DNA of 64,000 nt, from positions 27,433,820 through 27,497,819 of the forward strand of contig NC_092866.1 of NCBI RefSeq assembly GCF_032062135.1, read 5' to 3'. The stretch's first letter is position 1, and every line of letters begins with the position of its first letter. The position numbers and the translations under genes were made by a program. This stretch comes from Pyxicephalus adspersus. Lineage: Eukaryota > Chordata > Amphibia > Anura > Pyxicephalidae. Positions 10,440 through 22,421 of the stretch are shown piece by piece. The notes under the pieces were generated by a model, which saw only the letters and a program-made list of their open reading frames with translations, ran no database searches and was not told where the DNA came from.

Positions 10440-13400
10440 GTACATGCTCAACTGCTTTTGTCCCAAAAAGGTAAAGATATTAATGTCCCCGAAAAGAGGA
10501 CTATGTTTTTGAGAGAAGTTAAGAAAGCTGGTGCTTCGATTGTTTTCCTACAGGAAACGCATTTTAAAAAGAACAAAACACCAAAAGTGACTAATTCTTT
10601 TTTTACTCAGGCGTTACACGCCACAGATTCACTATCCAAAACGAACGAGTGTCAATTCTGCTGAGTAAGCAATTGGGTTTCCATGTTACTGACACCTAGA
10701 TTGATCCTGAGGGTAGATACATTTTTCTTTTGGGCTCTGTTGAAAAGAAAGAAATTACATGGTTAACCCCCCTAGCGTTCTAATTTTGTCAGTTTTTTGA
10801 TGCAAAAAGTGATCCTATTTTTTTTGCATAGAAATTTTTGTTTATATTGTGGGCCTGTAATTCTTAGGATTAACTCCCGGGTATGATAATTATATTTATT
10901 TATTATATTATAAACATAAATTATATTATAATACATAATTATAAATAATTTAAAAAATAATGAAATATTAGACAACAATGTAATCTTAAAATAAAATATA
11001 AAATTAAAAATGTACTTTTATTTTTATTTCATGTTGTGTGGTGTTTTTGTACTGTAAAAACCATTTAAAAGCAGATAACATTGTAATCTGCTTTTAAATT
11101 TCCCTCCCAGACACCCCCCCCAATACATCACCACTAACATCACCGGGAAGATGACTCATCCTCCTAGGTGATGTGAGTGGGGATTTATCGTCTGTCTCAC
11201 ACAGACGCTGGAGCTGCTCTGCATCTCCAAAGAGATGCTTCACATCTCACTCCAGATGCGAGCAGCAATAGCAAACTCCGGGGGTGACCACAAGGGGGTG
11301 ATGCGAGCAGCCAGCGGCCAGGACCCGGGTGGTATTTAAAAGCAGATTACTCGGTAATCTGCTTTTAAATTTCCCACCGGCCACGCTCCCCGAAAGGCCA
11401 GCGTCCCGGCTTCACAGCAGGACCATCCGATCGTCGCTGGAGCGCGGGACAAAGGTAAGGTGGGCTCTTAAAGTTACCCCGAGTGTGACTCGGGGTTACC
11501 GCTTTTTGCATGTAAAAGCCACCTCGAGTCACACTCGGGATTACCGCTAGGGAGGTTAATGTGTATTTCCCGAATACTGGCCAATTAGCGTTTTTACAAA
11601 TGATAGTGTCTGCCCTTCATGAGTTTGCAAAGAGCATTGTGGTCATGGGAGGGGATTTTAATATCCCACTCAACCCGATACTTGATACCTCCAATGGCAG
11701 GTCTTCAGTCCCATATATAGTGCTTTGGAAAATTAAACAATTGCTACAGTTAGTCGATGTCTGAAGGTCCTTCTGCCCCCTGGATTGGGACTACACATTA
11801 TATTCCACAGTGCACCAGAAATACTCCAGAATCAATTATTTCTTTCTTACACAATCTGATTTACTTAGGGTTGACACGGTAAAGATAGGTACCCAATCAT
11901 ACTCCGACCATGCGCCTGTCACGCTGTCCCTGACGGGACTGTATAGCAGACACCAAGATTGGTGCTGAAGGCTGAATCCCACAATTCTCACTGACAAGGT
12001 TTTGAAACAAAGAATAGAAGAGCGTTTTGTCTCCTTTTTCCAGGACAATGTCACAACCTACTATGTCCCCTATGACAGTGTGGGAGGCCCATGAATCTTT
12101 TATCAGAGGGGAACCGATTAGAACACGTTCTCAAAAAAAGAGAGAGGAAGACAGGAGGCTGTCCACTCTACTGCAGAAGGTAGCTGATAGATGAAAAGGC
12201 GAAGAGGATCCTCGTTTTCAAATCCAAACTCTATTATGAGGAGGGCAACAAGAGTGGTAGGGTATTGGCAAGGTCACTCTGCGAATACCAGGCAGCCTCT
12301 CATATATAGGAGCTGTTACAGCCAAACGGCCAGATCACCCATTGTGCCAGGCAGATGGCAGAGTGTTTTCATGATTATTACTCAGACCTGTATACCCTGC
12401 CTGAAACCCGAGATAATGCTAATAATGCCTCCAGGAAAATGCTGATAAAAATCAGAGTGAACTTTCTAAGCTGTCAGAAGATGAGGCCGATAGTCTTGAA
12501 CAGCCTTTCACTGTGGAGGAATTACACAAAGGTATTTCTCAGCTAAAATCAGGGAAAAGCGCGGGTCCTGATGGCTTTACTACTCTGTACTACAAAACCT
12601 TTGCTGCTACACTGATACCACATTTGTTACCGACTCTGAACAGTGTGGCCACAGGTTCGCCGGTTTCCAACACTTGGTCAAAGGCATATATTACTGTGCT
12701 CCCTAAAACAGGTAAGGATATCCGTTATTGCTCTAATTACAGGCCAGTATCACTTTTAAATGTGGACATTAAGTTGCTAGACAAATCACTGAGTAATAGG
12801 ATAATTTTATCTATTTCTAATTTGATTGGTTTGGATCAGGTAGGTTTTCTCCCGGGCAGAGAAGCTCGAGATAACACTACCAAAGTCCTGAATTTATAAT
12901 TCTGGGCGCCCTCTAGGCATATTAAAGATATGCTCCTGTCCACAGATGCTGAAAAAGCGTTCAACAGAGTGGCCTGGGACTACATGTTTGAGGTTCTGAA
13001 GTTTATTGGTCTCAAGGGACATATGCTTTCCTGGCTCCATTCCCTGTGCTGCTCGCCTAGAGCTAAAATTAGATTGAATGGAATTTTTTCCCGTGCAATT
13101 GGGATTAGTAACGGAACTAGGCATGGGTGCCCACTGTCGCCCTTGTTGTTTATTCTAACCCTGGAGCCATTTATCAGAATGATTAATGCAAACAAAGATA
13201 TTAGGGGGTTCGCAATAGGCACCAGGGAATACAATACAGCAACATATCCCGTGATCTGATGTTTTTTCTAACACAACCACAAACATCGGTACCAAGTTTA
13301 CTCAGGGAGCTGAATAGATTCAGGCAAATCTCCAATTTCAAAGTGAACTACAGTAAATCTTCGGCTTTGAATATTGATTTGCTGCATTGATTTCACAAAT

Positions 13401-14669
13401 TGCAAGCCCTGCTAACCAATTTTTTGTGGTTAGGGCGTCCTCCAAGGATTCGGTACTCCATTGTGACAAAAGCAAAACCACAGGGTAGCATGGGGTTTCC
13501 TAATTTACTTATGTACTATCAGGCCATTGGCCTTGCTAGGATCCTAGATTGGTGTTGTCATGCTAAATACAAGGATTGGGTACAGTTGGAAAGCACCATT
13601 GGCTGAGTGCCATTAGCCACAGCTGCCTGGTTGGAATCCCACTGTTTACCACCACTGGCCAGATCCCACCCTACTGTGGGAGCCACATTGGTGATTCTTA
13701 GGAAACTATTGCCCAGTAAGGATGTGGCCACTGTTCCTGGTCTCCTGACCCCTCTACTAGTAAACCCTGATTTTACGCCAGGTCTGGATAGCGGTTTTTT
13801 GAGAGGGTGGACGTCAGAGAAGTTACCAAATATTGGGAATAAGAACAGATTTACGAGGTCTGACAGGAGAGGGACAAGGATTTCCATGGTGGGCATATCT
13901 GCAGATTAAACACTACAATATTACCCATGATTCCAGGGTCAAACTACCCATACAACATACGCTCTTTGAAAGAGATTGCTCTGAGGCTACTCCTCTTCCA
14001 CACACAACTTCTTTGATGTACGCTTACTTGAACCAATCTGAATCCACTCTTGACTGTTCCGGAAGATTTAGACAGAAATGGGAACAGGAGCTTAATACCC
14101 ATTTTACAGACGAGCAATGGGAGGGGGCTTGCTTTCTAGCTCACAAATGTTCAATCAGCGTGAGACTGAAGGAAAATGTTTACAAAATTCTCACACACTG
14201 GTATTGGACCCCAGATAAGATCCACAAATTTGCCCCTCAGAAGCCTAATATTTGTTGGCGCTGTGGAACGGATGTGGGCACTATGTCCCATATCTGGTGG
14301 TCATGCCCTTTGATACAGGATTTCTGGAAATAAATTGCTCTTTTTAGTCAACTTATCACTGGACACACACTGCCACTGAGACCAGAAGTATGTCTTCTAC
14401 ATTTACATAACATGTCCCTGAAAAAATACAAAAAGTCCTTGACACTCCACTTAATTAATGCAGCACACAGTGTTATTCCTCTGTTTTGGAACTGCTGAGA
14501 GACACCTATGGTGCAACTCTGGTTGAGCAAAGTGAACTCTGTCTATTTGATGGAGGAGGCAAAGGCCATTAGCCTGGATAATATTGACAAGTTTTCTGTG
14601 ACATGGGATGCATGGATCATTTTTAAATGTACAACCGTGTATCAAACTTTTTCCAAAGTAACCACCTAG
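10440..14669 (+). pseudogene. L1/Tx1-type ORF2 pseudogene (copy A)
   Basis: Endonuclease pieces: AGASIVFLQETHF near 10530, then after the MITE VVMGGDFNIPL near 11640 and SDHAPVTLSL near 11915. The RT domain starts near 12540 (KSGKSAGPDGF), with YRPVSLLNVDIK, LSTDAEKAFNRVAWD and NGTRHGCPLSPLL. The YADD catalytic box is destroyed near 13250: the frame becomes YPVI and then stop through substitutions and a deletion. About 90 residues normally following the RT are missing near 13388. The C-terminal cysteine/histidine segment (CWRCGTDVGTMSHIWWSCP) remains near 14250. Multiple frameshifts make this copy dead. Confidence 0.85.
10763..11559. mobile_element. piggyBac-type MITE (P2) inside LINE copy A
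   Basis: It is bounded by TTAA at 10763-10766 and 11556-11559, with inverted ends TTAACCCCCCTAGCG and, read inward from the right, TTAACCTCCCTAGCGGT. The right end continues AATCCCGAGTGTGACTCG, matching the left end of the piggyBac relic at 1608. Internal hairpins built on AAAAGCAGAT...ATCTGCTTTT occur near 11069-11099 and 11334-11370. Removing it rejoins the LINE endonuclease region. Confidence 0.85.
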
Positions 14670-15017
14670 CCCATTTTTTTTCTTTTTCCAGGGGTAATGG
14701 AGAGAAATCAGTACATAAGGCATTTGTCTTAAATGTTAGATATATTTTATTATGATAAACATTTTTCTGCGTTTTTTGTCTGGTAAGGTTTTCACAAGTG
14801 CCTTACCTTGCTGCTCACAAGGAAAGTGTTGACTGATGCCTTTTTGGAAGATTATGCTGTGATAATGTACTATTGATAAGTGATTTTGTTTGTTTTGCTG
14901 CTACAAGATGTATACTGTTTAAAATTATTGTTATTTCAGTTTTTTGCAAATAAAGTTGAAGTTGAAAAATTTAATTTTTGAAATACTTAATGTCAAAATT
15001 TTCTATATTTAGTATGT

Positions 15018-16300
15018 TTACAAAACTAATCCCAAAGAAGTAATTGAAAAACTCAATTTGTATGATTTCCTTTTATGCTGATGATCAGGACAATCACTTT
15101 GAAGGCTCCAGCAGTGGTCTGCCATCATGTGTCTGTCCCATTTGCCCTGATACCTTTCTTCCATCACCTTGATGGAACCTCTCCCCTTGTTGATCACTAA
15201 AATCGCCAAGGTTTTCTGGACATTTTTGCAAATAGCTATGGAGATAGTATACCTTTATGCTCATAGTAGCACCCAAATTTTTAAAGTTTAAGAGCAAGTT
15301 TTGTACGAGTTCTTCATAATTTTGTGCTTCAAGAAGTTCTTGACAACCATGACATAGCTGTGCCAGGCAGAAGCTTCAGTATCTGTCATGTAATTTGTGA
15401 AATTTGAATCATTTATCAGTTTCCGAATCTGGGGTCCAGCAAAGACTCCTGCTTTTAATTTTTTAGTACTCAATCCAGGGAACAATCTTCAAATGTATTT
15501 GAAGCAATCACCGTCCTTGTTCAGAGGTCCAAAAAATTGCTTAATTAATCTCAACTTTATGTGTAGTGGAGGGAGAATGTTGTTTTCTTTGTCAACCATT
15601 GGCTTGTTAATGATGTTGGCTGGACCTTTTTTCATGCTTTCCCTTAGAGGCTATGTTACTTTTTTCCAGCGATCCTGCTTTGCTCTACTATCCCACAAGC
15701 AGATAGAACATGGGTACTTTGTGTATCCACCTTGCTGTCCAAGTATGAAGTTCACCATTTTTAAATCAACACATATGGACTATTGATGTTCATGATAGCA
15801 AAGCTTTTGTAAGACCATTTTGATATTTTCATATTTTTTGTCAAGTTTTGTTGAGTGACCAATTAGAATTGATGTATTGCATTTGCCATCATGTCGTAAA
15901 ACAGATTTCAAACTTTGAGTGGAACTGTCTATGAAAAGCCATCAGTCTTCTGCCCGGTACTCTGGTAACAATCATGATGATTTTTGGGCTCTCACCATAC
16001 CATAGGTACACTAAATTTAAAACTTTACGGTTTTCCATTTTTCCATTGACGTGGACACTCTACACAAGTTTTGCATACCATATGGGGAGCCCAATACTTA
16101 TCTTGGTCCCCCAGTTTAATACCAAAATATGCAAGATATGCTTGTTTCACAAATTCTGTAATGTTTATTCTCTGTTTTTGCTGGGAATTTTCACCACAAA
16201 TATAGCAAAATACATTAGGGTCATTTAAACAACTTCTCAAAATGTATGAATAAAAAAATGTCAAATAAAAATTTCATGAAAATAATGCTATATTTATTAT
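15018..16300 (-). pseudogene. Relic of an uncharacterised multi-copy protein family
   Basis: Minus strand, reading from 16264 down to about 15018 with several stops and frame changes. In order: FCYICGENSQQKQRIN, KQAYLAYFGIKLGDQDKYWA and CKTCVE (a CxxC...CxxC zinc-binding-like head), KFSVPMVW, a middle with ILIGHSTKLDKKYENIKMVL, DLKMVNFILGQQGGYTKYPC then SICLWDSRAK, LPPLHIKLRLIKQF, LFPGLSTKKLKAGVFAGPQI, then PENLGDFSDQQGERFHQ and MEERYQGKWDRHMMADHCW. I recognise this pattern from unnamed proteins found in many copies in invertebrate and some vertebrate genomes. I know no established name or function. Copy number and decay suggest a mobile-element protein, but that is inference. Confidence 0.75.
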
Positions 16301-16720
16301 ACAAGATGCAAAACATTGGTGTAAATAAAGATTGAAAATAATATGCTGTGTTTACATTTGTTGTTGGTAAAATTTATATTCCTGTAAAACAGGAACTAGA
16401 GCCAATTCAATGAAACTGATTGGAGGTCCAGTTCATCCAGGTCATTTCTGGATTCAGCAGACCTTAAATACACTAAATATATTAAAAATCTTTGGAAAGT
16501 GAAAACAAAATTTTTTTTAGCTGTGTATAATGTTGCTAAGTACTGTTTCTGACCCTGTGAGTTTATGCTGCCTGGACTGACCTTTTGCCTGTGACCCAGA
16601 CTCTGCTTTATTTTTTTCCCCCTGAACACTTTGTCTGGTGAACTGTTTACCTGTTAATGATCTGGTTCTGTATTTTATACAGCAAGTACTGTTGCTGGAC
16701 CAGGGCCTTACACTGACATG
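16301..16720. other. No recognisable feature
   Basis: A/T-rich sequence without convincing coding or repeat structure. Confidence 0.5.
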
Positions 16721-16996
16721 TTAAAGCAGAACTTAAGTGAAAAAAAAAAAAAAACAGCCTGAGCCTCCTGGGGTGGAGCAGCCAGACAATCTGTGACGAA
16801 GGTATCCTGGGAGGCTCTGCGCACCGATTCAGTCTTGATGGCCACAGCAATCAAGATTTAAAGGAGGGGTGCTGCACCCTTTTTTTTTTTAAGAAAAAGG
16901 GTGTTTCACTTAAAAAAATACAATTTTTACTTTACATGGAAGGCTTGTCCACCCTTTTATGTAAAATAAAAATGTTGGGTTTAGGTCCGCTTAAAG
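16721..16996. mobile_element. T2/Kolobok-like MITE (TTAAAGC ends)
   Basis: The left end TTAAAGCAGAACTTAAGTG and the right end, read inward as TTTAAGCGGACCTAAACC, form imperfect terminal inverted repeats; TTAA lies at the left boundary, while the matching right-end bases have drifted. Inside are GAGCCTCCTGGGGTGG and TTACTTTACATGGAAGG, shared with related copies at 41880-42010 and 57262-57490. Xenopus T2 MITEs have TTAAAGGRR ends and TTAA targets, which this resembles. Confidence 0.6.
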
Positions 16997-18660
16997 TACA
17001 TCATCAAGCTGCACAAACTGCACATTCATTAAAGCATAAGGGATGCTAGTTCTAGTTTTTGTAGAACATCTGATCAATTAACTATCCTTCAAATTCCTCT
17101 GATCCTTCAATCCCCTCTGAGATTCCACCGCCAAAGAGATGCACTTGATGTGTGCTAGCTGCAGTCCCAGTATGCGTGCTCTGACTGGTACTTGTGTTGA
17201 TTGGCTAGGGGTTGGGGGTGAAGGGAAGAAGCAGGCTAATGACATTTTGGCATTTGTTCTCTCTCTTTTGTTACCAGCAGTCCACAATTGGATAAGATGA
17301 CATTACCAAATCAGGGTCACTCACAGCTACTTTTTCAGCTCATCCTGAGGAGTGAGCTTTGTGTTTTCTATTTATCCAAATAAGGGTGTGGCAATGTCTC
17401 GAGGAAGGGGAACTTCCGTTTCTTTTTACAATGTAATTGTTTATTGCTAAGTGAACTATTGCCATATTCATTACGGTAAATGTATAATCCCTTGTAGGTT
17501 GATAATTCACATTAGTAAGTGAAAAGCCTAACTTCCCCAATATAAAGCTAATGCAAAGTTTTGAGGTAATTGTGTTTTGATTAGCGGTGGGCAGGGAGCG
17601 ATTTTGAAATTTGGACACAGAAGTCCCCCCTTCTCCTTTACACTATTTTCAGACTGGATTACATTTTCAACTTCGACTTTTATCTGAAGCCAGATATTTT
17701 CTGTTAGAATACAATGTTTCAAATGTGTGCCATTGGTTTATAAAAAAAGACGTCCCCCCCCCTGGAAATGGGTCATGGACTTTTTGTCCCTGTCTCAATT
17801 CCAAAGTTGCAAACACTGCCTAACAGCAACCCAGGTGAATAAGGAAGGATGGCTTATTGGGAAGGCAGGGTATTTGGCAGTTGGAGCTGGAAGTCTTGCA
17901 GGGCAAAGGAGCAAAAAGAAAGGAAAGATTGGTGTGCACATCAATACAAAATTGATGAGCTCCTTTACAAAATAAGGTAAAAATTGCAGCAATGTGAAAG
18001 GTGATGCAGCAAATAGATAAACCATATTTTTGGACTGCTTTCTCCAACAACATTTGTACCCCCTGTACATAAGCACTTATGGTATATTTATTTGACTGTT
18101 TGTGTCCATGGCCACAAGCCTAGTGTACAAGTTGGGTAGCAGTAAATGACGATCATGCTCCTTACTATATTACAATTTAAAGATGCATGCCCAACAATTG
18201 TCCCCTGTTTTTCAAACTAGGGTGGAGGAAATAATGTGGCTCCAAGAAACCATTTCAGCCTGCAAATGGACTGGTAAAATTGTATGTACTTAGACCCCTT
18301 GATGGTTGTATTTGACTTTGGAGAGCAAGATGCCTACCCCAAAATACGAAATCTTAAATGATAGTAAGAAATATTTTGGGTCAACCTTTCTTCTAGTTTG
18401 GACTGCTACTGAGGGTGACTGAGAAATGGCAAAGTGTGATATTGCACATCACTAAACAATCATAAAAAAATAAATTAAAATAAAACATAAAATATATAAA
18501 AAAAAGAAAATGAATTTGAGTGGCACCCATCAACCTAGAGACCAATGACAATCCTTGGATAATGCAATACTTACAAAACAGTTATAAATAAGGATGTGGT
18601 TTTTTTGAGCGTCCTAAAAATGTTCAGCGATTTGGAGTCATTGGGCATTCACATGATTTT

Positions 18661-18702
<42 letters not shown>

Positions 18703-18802
18703 AAATAACCCCTTCACTTTGTAATAATGTTGTAAAATTGTAATGATTTATTTGCAATTATTTTGGCAATGTAGATAATAAAATCATGCTTGTTATTACA
18801 TC
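16997..18802. other. No gene; TA microsatellite near right end
   Basis: Only short spurious open frames. A TA dinucleotide run lies at 18660-18701. The rest shows no recognisable domain or terminal repeats. Confidence 0.5.
18660..18701. repeat. (TA)n microsatellite
   Basis: About 20 near-perfect TA units. Confidence 0.95.
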
Positions 18803-18803
18803 A

Positions 18804-19060
18804 TTAAAGAGGAACTATACTAAAAAAACTAGTCTTTCAAATAAAAATCTATTCTCACTTACTTGCACTAAAATGTCAGTCTTCCCTGGTGGCACTGGCT
18901 GGGTCAGCTTGTATCGATGTAAAATATAATGCTTCAAGAAGTGTTTAGAAGTGGCCAGCTTGTGCCTGGCAAGTTTACATTTTCTTCCTCTCCTGACCTT
19001 CTCCTGCACCTTCCCCTTTAAGGGGAGGTAACCTGTCAAATGATGCGTGAGCATTTTTAG
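18804..19060. repeat. T2-like MITE fragment
   Basis: It begins TTAAAGAGGAACTATACTAA, the same type of end as the repeat starting AAAGAGAAACTATACTCAAA near 43660. A matching right end is not evident. Confidence 0.4.
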
Positions 19061-19599
19061 TGGGCTTGATATGGCATTCGGGTAGCTAAACAGGGGAGTG
19101 TTTGTTTACCTCCTTTGCCGGCACAAGTTTCATATGTGAAAATACACGCCTACGTCTGCGTGGCTAATTAGGGCTTTATATGATGGAGTATAGGAGCGAG
19201 AGGATTAGTGGCTCTCTTTGCCGAGGGATGTGATTGAGGTGCTGAGGTCTCTGTGCAATACCTGTACTCCATGGAGATATATAAAATACTCCAACAATGC
19301 TGCAGCATGCTTACAAACATTACTACAGTGAGTACTAACCCCTTTATTTGTAATAGGGGTTTAGTGAGTGCCTATGCATGGTTTGAGTAATGCTTGAAGA
19401 AATGGCTTCCTGTGTCCATACAGGGCCATTAAAGTAGATGAAAAGATTATCCCCAGCTCTAAAATCATTTGTCCTCTGTAGGTAAGTAAAGAAAAGATGT
19501 ACCATATCCAGCTTCTGAAAATATTCCCTGTGTTCCCAAGATCCTTCACAAGATGAGAGTCTCAATGCTGGACACTGTCAGAAAAGAACATATTCTAAG

Positions 19600-19962
19600 G
19601 CTAGGTACACAGGTGCAATAATTGTCATTGGAAAAGATCTTTCACGATCCCTTCCAGAGACTGAGGACTGCACGATGCATGAACGAGTGCTGTACATACA
19701 GCACCGTTCTGCTCCACAGAGAGGGGAGGGGGAGAACGACAGAGTGGCACCCTGCTGCGCATTCTCTTCCTTTGCTTTTACGCTAAATAAAACTTAGTGT
19801 AACATTAAAATTGTTCGCCGTCCATCGTCTGTGGATCCGCCAGGACGGTCGTTCGGACGATGGACAACGGGCGCTGTACACACGCCAGATTCTCGTCCGA
19901 TTTTGGCCCTGAGCTGATTATCGGATGAGAACCATTGGATGTGTATACATAGCCTAAGCTTG
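19600..19962. mobile_element. MITE, CTAGGTACACA family (copy 1)
   Basis: The left end GGCTAGGTACACAGGTGCAA and the right end ATGTGTATACATAGCC form inverted repeats. The interior shares GCACGATGCATGAACGAGTG, GGATCCGCCAGGACGG and CTGAGCTGATTATCG with the copies at 46008-46342 and (inverted) 51566-51850. The copy at 44463-44814 shares the termini. Non-coding. Confidence 0.75.
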
Positions 19963-20162
19963 ACCACGAGAGCAGAAAAAATTCTCACATGGTCACCCCA
20001 CAGAGTTTTCACGTGGAGAGAAAAACCAGGTTCATTATTGGTGCATAAATTAAACTATACCACTATAAGATTAGATTGTCGGGCAGTAAATTATCACAAA
20101 AACCTGTATCTATTCTGCAAGCCTTTTTATAATTCTAAAGCACACTTTGTGCAGACACCCAG

Positions 20163-21840
20163 TTGCCTTTACCCCAGGCCATTGTAAATTGTCACACCAC
20201 CAGTGGTATTCCAACCTTTAATGCTTGCCCTAAAGATTTGCTAGAAAAACTCTTCACAGTTGAAAAGAAATTATTAAATGAAGAAGTTATTAAAATAATT
20301 AAGCTGGGTAGATCTCCTGGACAAGTTTGCTACCTTTTTGACATTGCAGTTAGTTAATCTTTTTAATTATGTCCGACAAGGTTATGCACCACCCCCAGAG
20401 ATGAATTTATATCCACTTATACCCTAATACCCTTACACCAATGAATGAATACTTTCAACTATCCTTATTAGTATTTTAAAATTTGAAATTCTTCCACCAT
20501 ACCACACCACTCCTTTTGAATCTTGCAAATTTATCACCAGGGCCAAAGGCCTAATCTCATTATTTTATTTAACACTAACCATCATCTCCTTTTCCCAGCC
20601 CTACAGCTAGGGTAAGACTAAATGGAGTAATTTCAAGCAAATTTAAGATTTCTAATGGTACTAAACAAGAGTACCCATTATCCCCCTTCTCTACACCATT
20701 ACTATGGAGTGCTTTGTAGTGGTTTTATGGAATAATTCTAATACAAGGATTTTAAGACCCAGAGGCACACAATTTAAATTCTCTCTCTTTGTAGAGGATC
20801 TGTTGCTCAAGGTCACTTCCTTGTATATTTCCTTTTCTTCAGGAATTTGAGTGGTTTGGTTCCCTCTGTACTTTTAACAAACCTGAACTCAAAGTCCATA
20901 GCACAGTTGTCGCTTCAGCTAAATTGCCTGTTTCAAATTTGCCCTGTAGTTATAATGTACCTGGAAGTGTATATTACTTCAGATCTGTCCAAACTGTTTG
21001 TCTATATTGTCCAGAGAACATTGGCTGCCCCATATATATTTGACCCCTTTTTGGTTCCCTAGAAAAAAAGTTTGAAAAATGGGCATTTATCACATTTTCT
21101 TTACCCTTCTGTAAACTTATGCAGGCCTTCTGTTTATTTATACTACCAAGCTTTCATGCTCGCAAACATGGTGGATTGGTTACACAACTAGGATAAGAAA
21201 TGTTGGGTTAGTATTGAAAAATAACTCTTGTCCCTAGATCCAAGTTCCCTACTCTGTATTGGCCACATCCATTTTTGCTTATCTTTCATACCATGACACC
21301 AATTTTCAATAATCCAGCCTTTCCATCTGGCTTTGGGCATACTAATTTATGTTTTAAAGCATAACTAATCTTCATTAGATAGTGGTATTTGACATCTAAA
21401 ACAGCCTACTTTCACCTCCCTTGAAGATTGTTGTCTGTTTGGAAACCATCTCCTTCAACATGACAATTCTTCTCATGTCATTTTATACTTTTATGATCAT
21501 CTTCTTTCTAAATACTACTCTGCTCCACCCTTTCATTATTCTGTTAGAAACAAGAATTGGGTGCAAAACATGTGACACCATCTAGTCCTTATAAATAATA
21601 CTATTAGTGATACTCCTGTTCTTAATTCTCCTTTGCCACCCACACATTATGCGCCAAGACTCTACCAAGAGTATACCAAGAGGGTAATACATTGGCATTT
21701 CCTGACAGTAACCAAAATGGAAATCCTTGGACATTGGCTCTCGCAAATTCCTGTCTTGAAAGAATAGCTTTAGGAACTGGTATAACAAATATCACAAAAA
21801 GTAAATTCCTCCCTATTAATTTACCTAAATCCATTCTAAG
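20163..21840 (+). mobile_element. L1/Tx1-type LINE fragment D (RT region)
   Basis: Heavily decayed plus-strand ORF2: LLNEEVIKIIKLGRSPG near 20270 (the RT lead-in xxGKSPGPDG box), ARVRLNGVISSKFKISNGTK near 20610, YPLSP, then FVEDLLLKVTS near 20795 where the catalytic YADD has become FVED, and FNNPAFPSGFG near 21305. Order and motifs match copies A-C but identity is lower, so it belongs to an older or different subfamily. The segment 21167-21258 recurs at 29330-29421. Confidence 0.7.
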
Positions 21841-22299
21841 GTTTCAAATCTCCCTTACATAAGGGCTCACTACACACCATGGTTTTGCCACACCATGATT
21901 ATATTGTGCAATGTGCTCACTTGATACCTGTCCTGTGAGACACAGCTTTTTCAGAAGCTTCCATGGCTATCCCCTGGTCAGCAATCTGAAGAGAGACTCA
22001 TACAATATTTTGAAAAGCCAAGAAATAATCTCCCCCTAGCCTAAAAGGGACTACCTGTCATCCTTACCGCCTCCTTGATAAAGTGCTGACGCCTTTCTCC
22101 TGCACATGCAGGCAGTTCTGACTCCAGGTGTGTCTGCTCTATCAGGTTTATTCTGCATTGCCCCTCCTGCCTGCTAACCAGGAGATAGCCTCTTCATAGG
22201 CCCTGGCTATTTAGCTGCCTTAGACACAGTGCTTAGTATTTGGGCAATGTGTCTCCACACTAGTGCCAAGACCCTATCTGTGCTGAACTGATTGGTATT
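21841..22299. other. No recognisable feature
   Basis: Flank between two LINE copies; nothing recognisable in it. Confidence 0.5.
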
Positions 22300-22421
22300 A
22301 AAAAACAAATCTGGGGTCGTGGCCTGATGGCGCCGGAGTAGGACGCTGCTCTCCTAAGCTCCGTGTCCCGTCTGGAGGTTCCCGCTTGTGTAAGCACTAC
22401 TGTGCCTCTTACCTGGCTCCA

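Larger units (their letters stand above)
8712..14975 (+). mobile_element. L1/Tx1-type LINE, copy A
   Basis: ORF1 relic, ORF2 relic and a 3' UTR ending near an AATAAAG-like signal (about 14948) lie in the expected order, giving a nearly complete element. The left edge is estimated from the 5' UTR upstream of the ORF1 ATG. A piggyBac-type MITE interrupts the endonuclease region. I could not define a clear target duplication. Confidence 0.85.
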
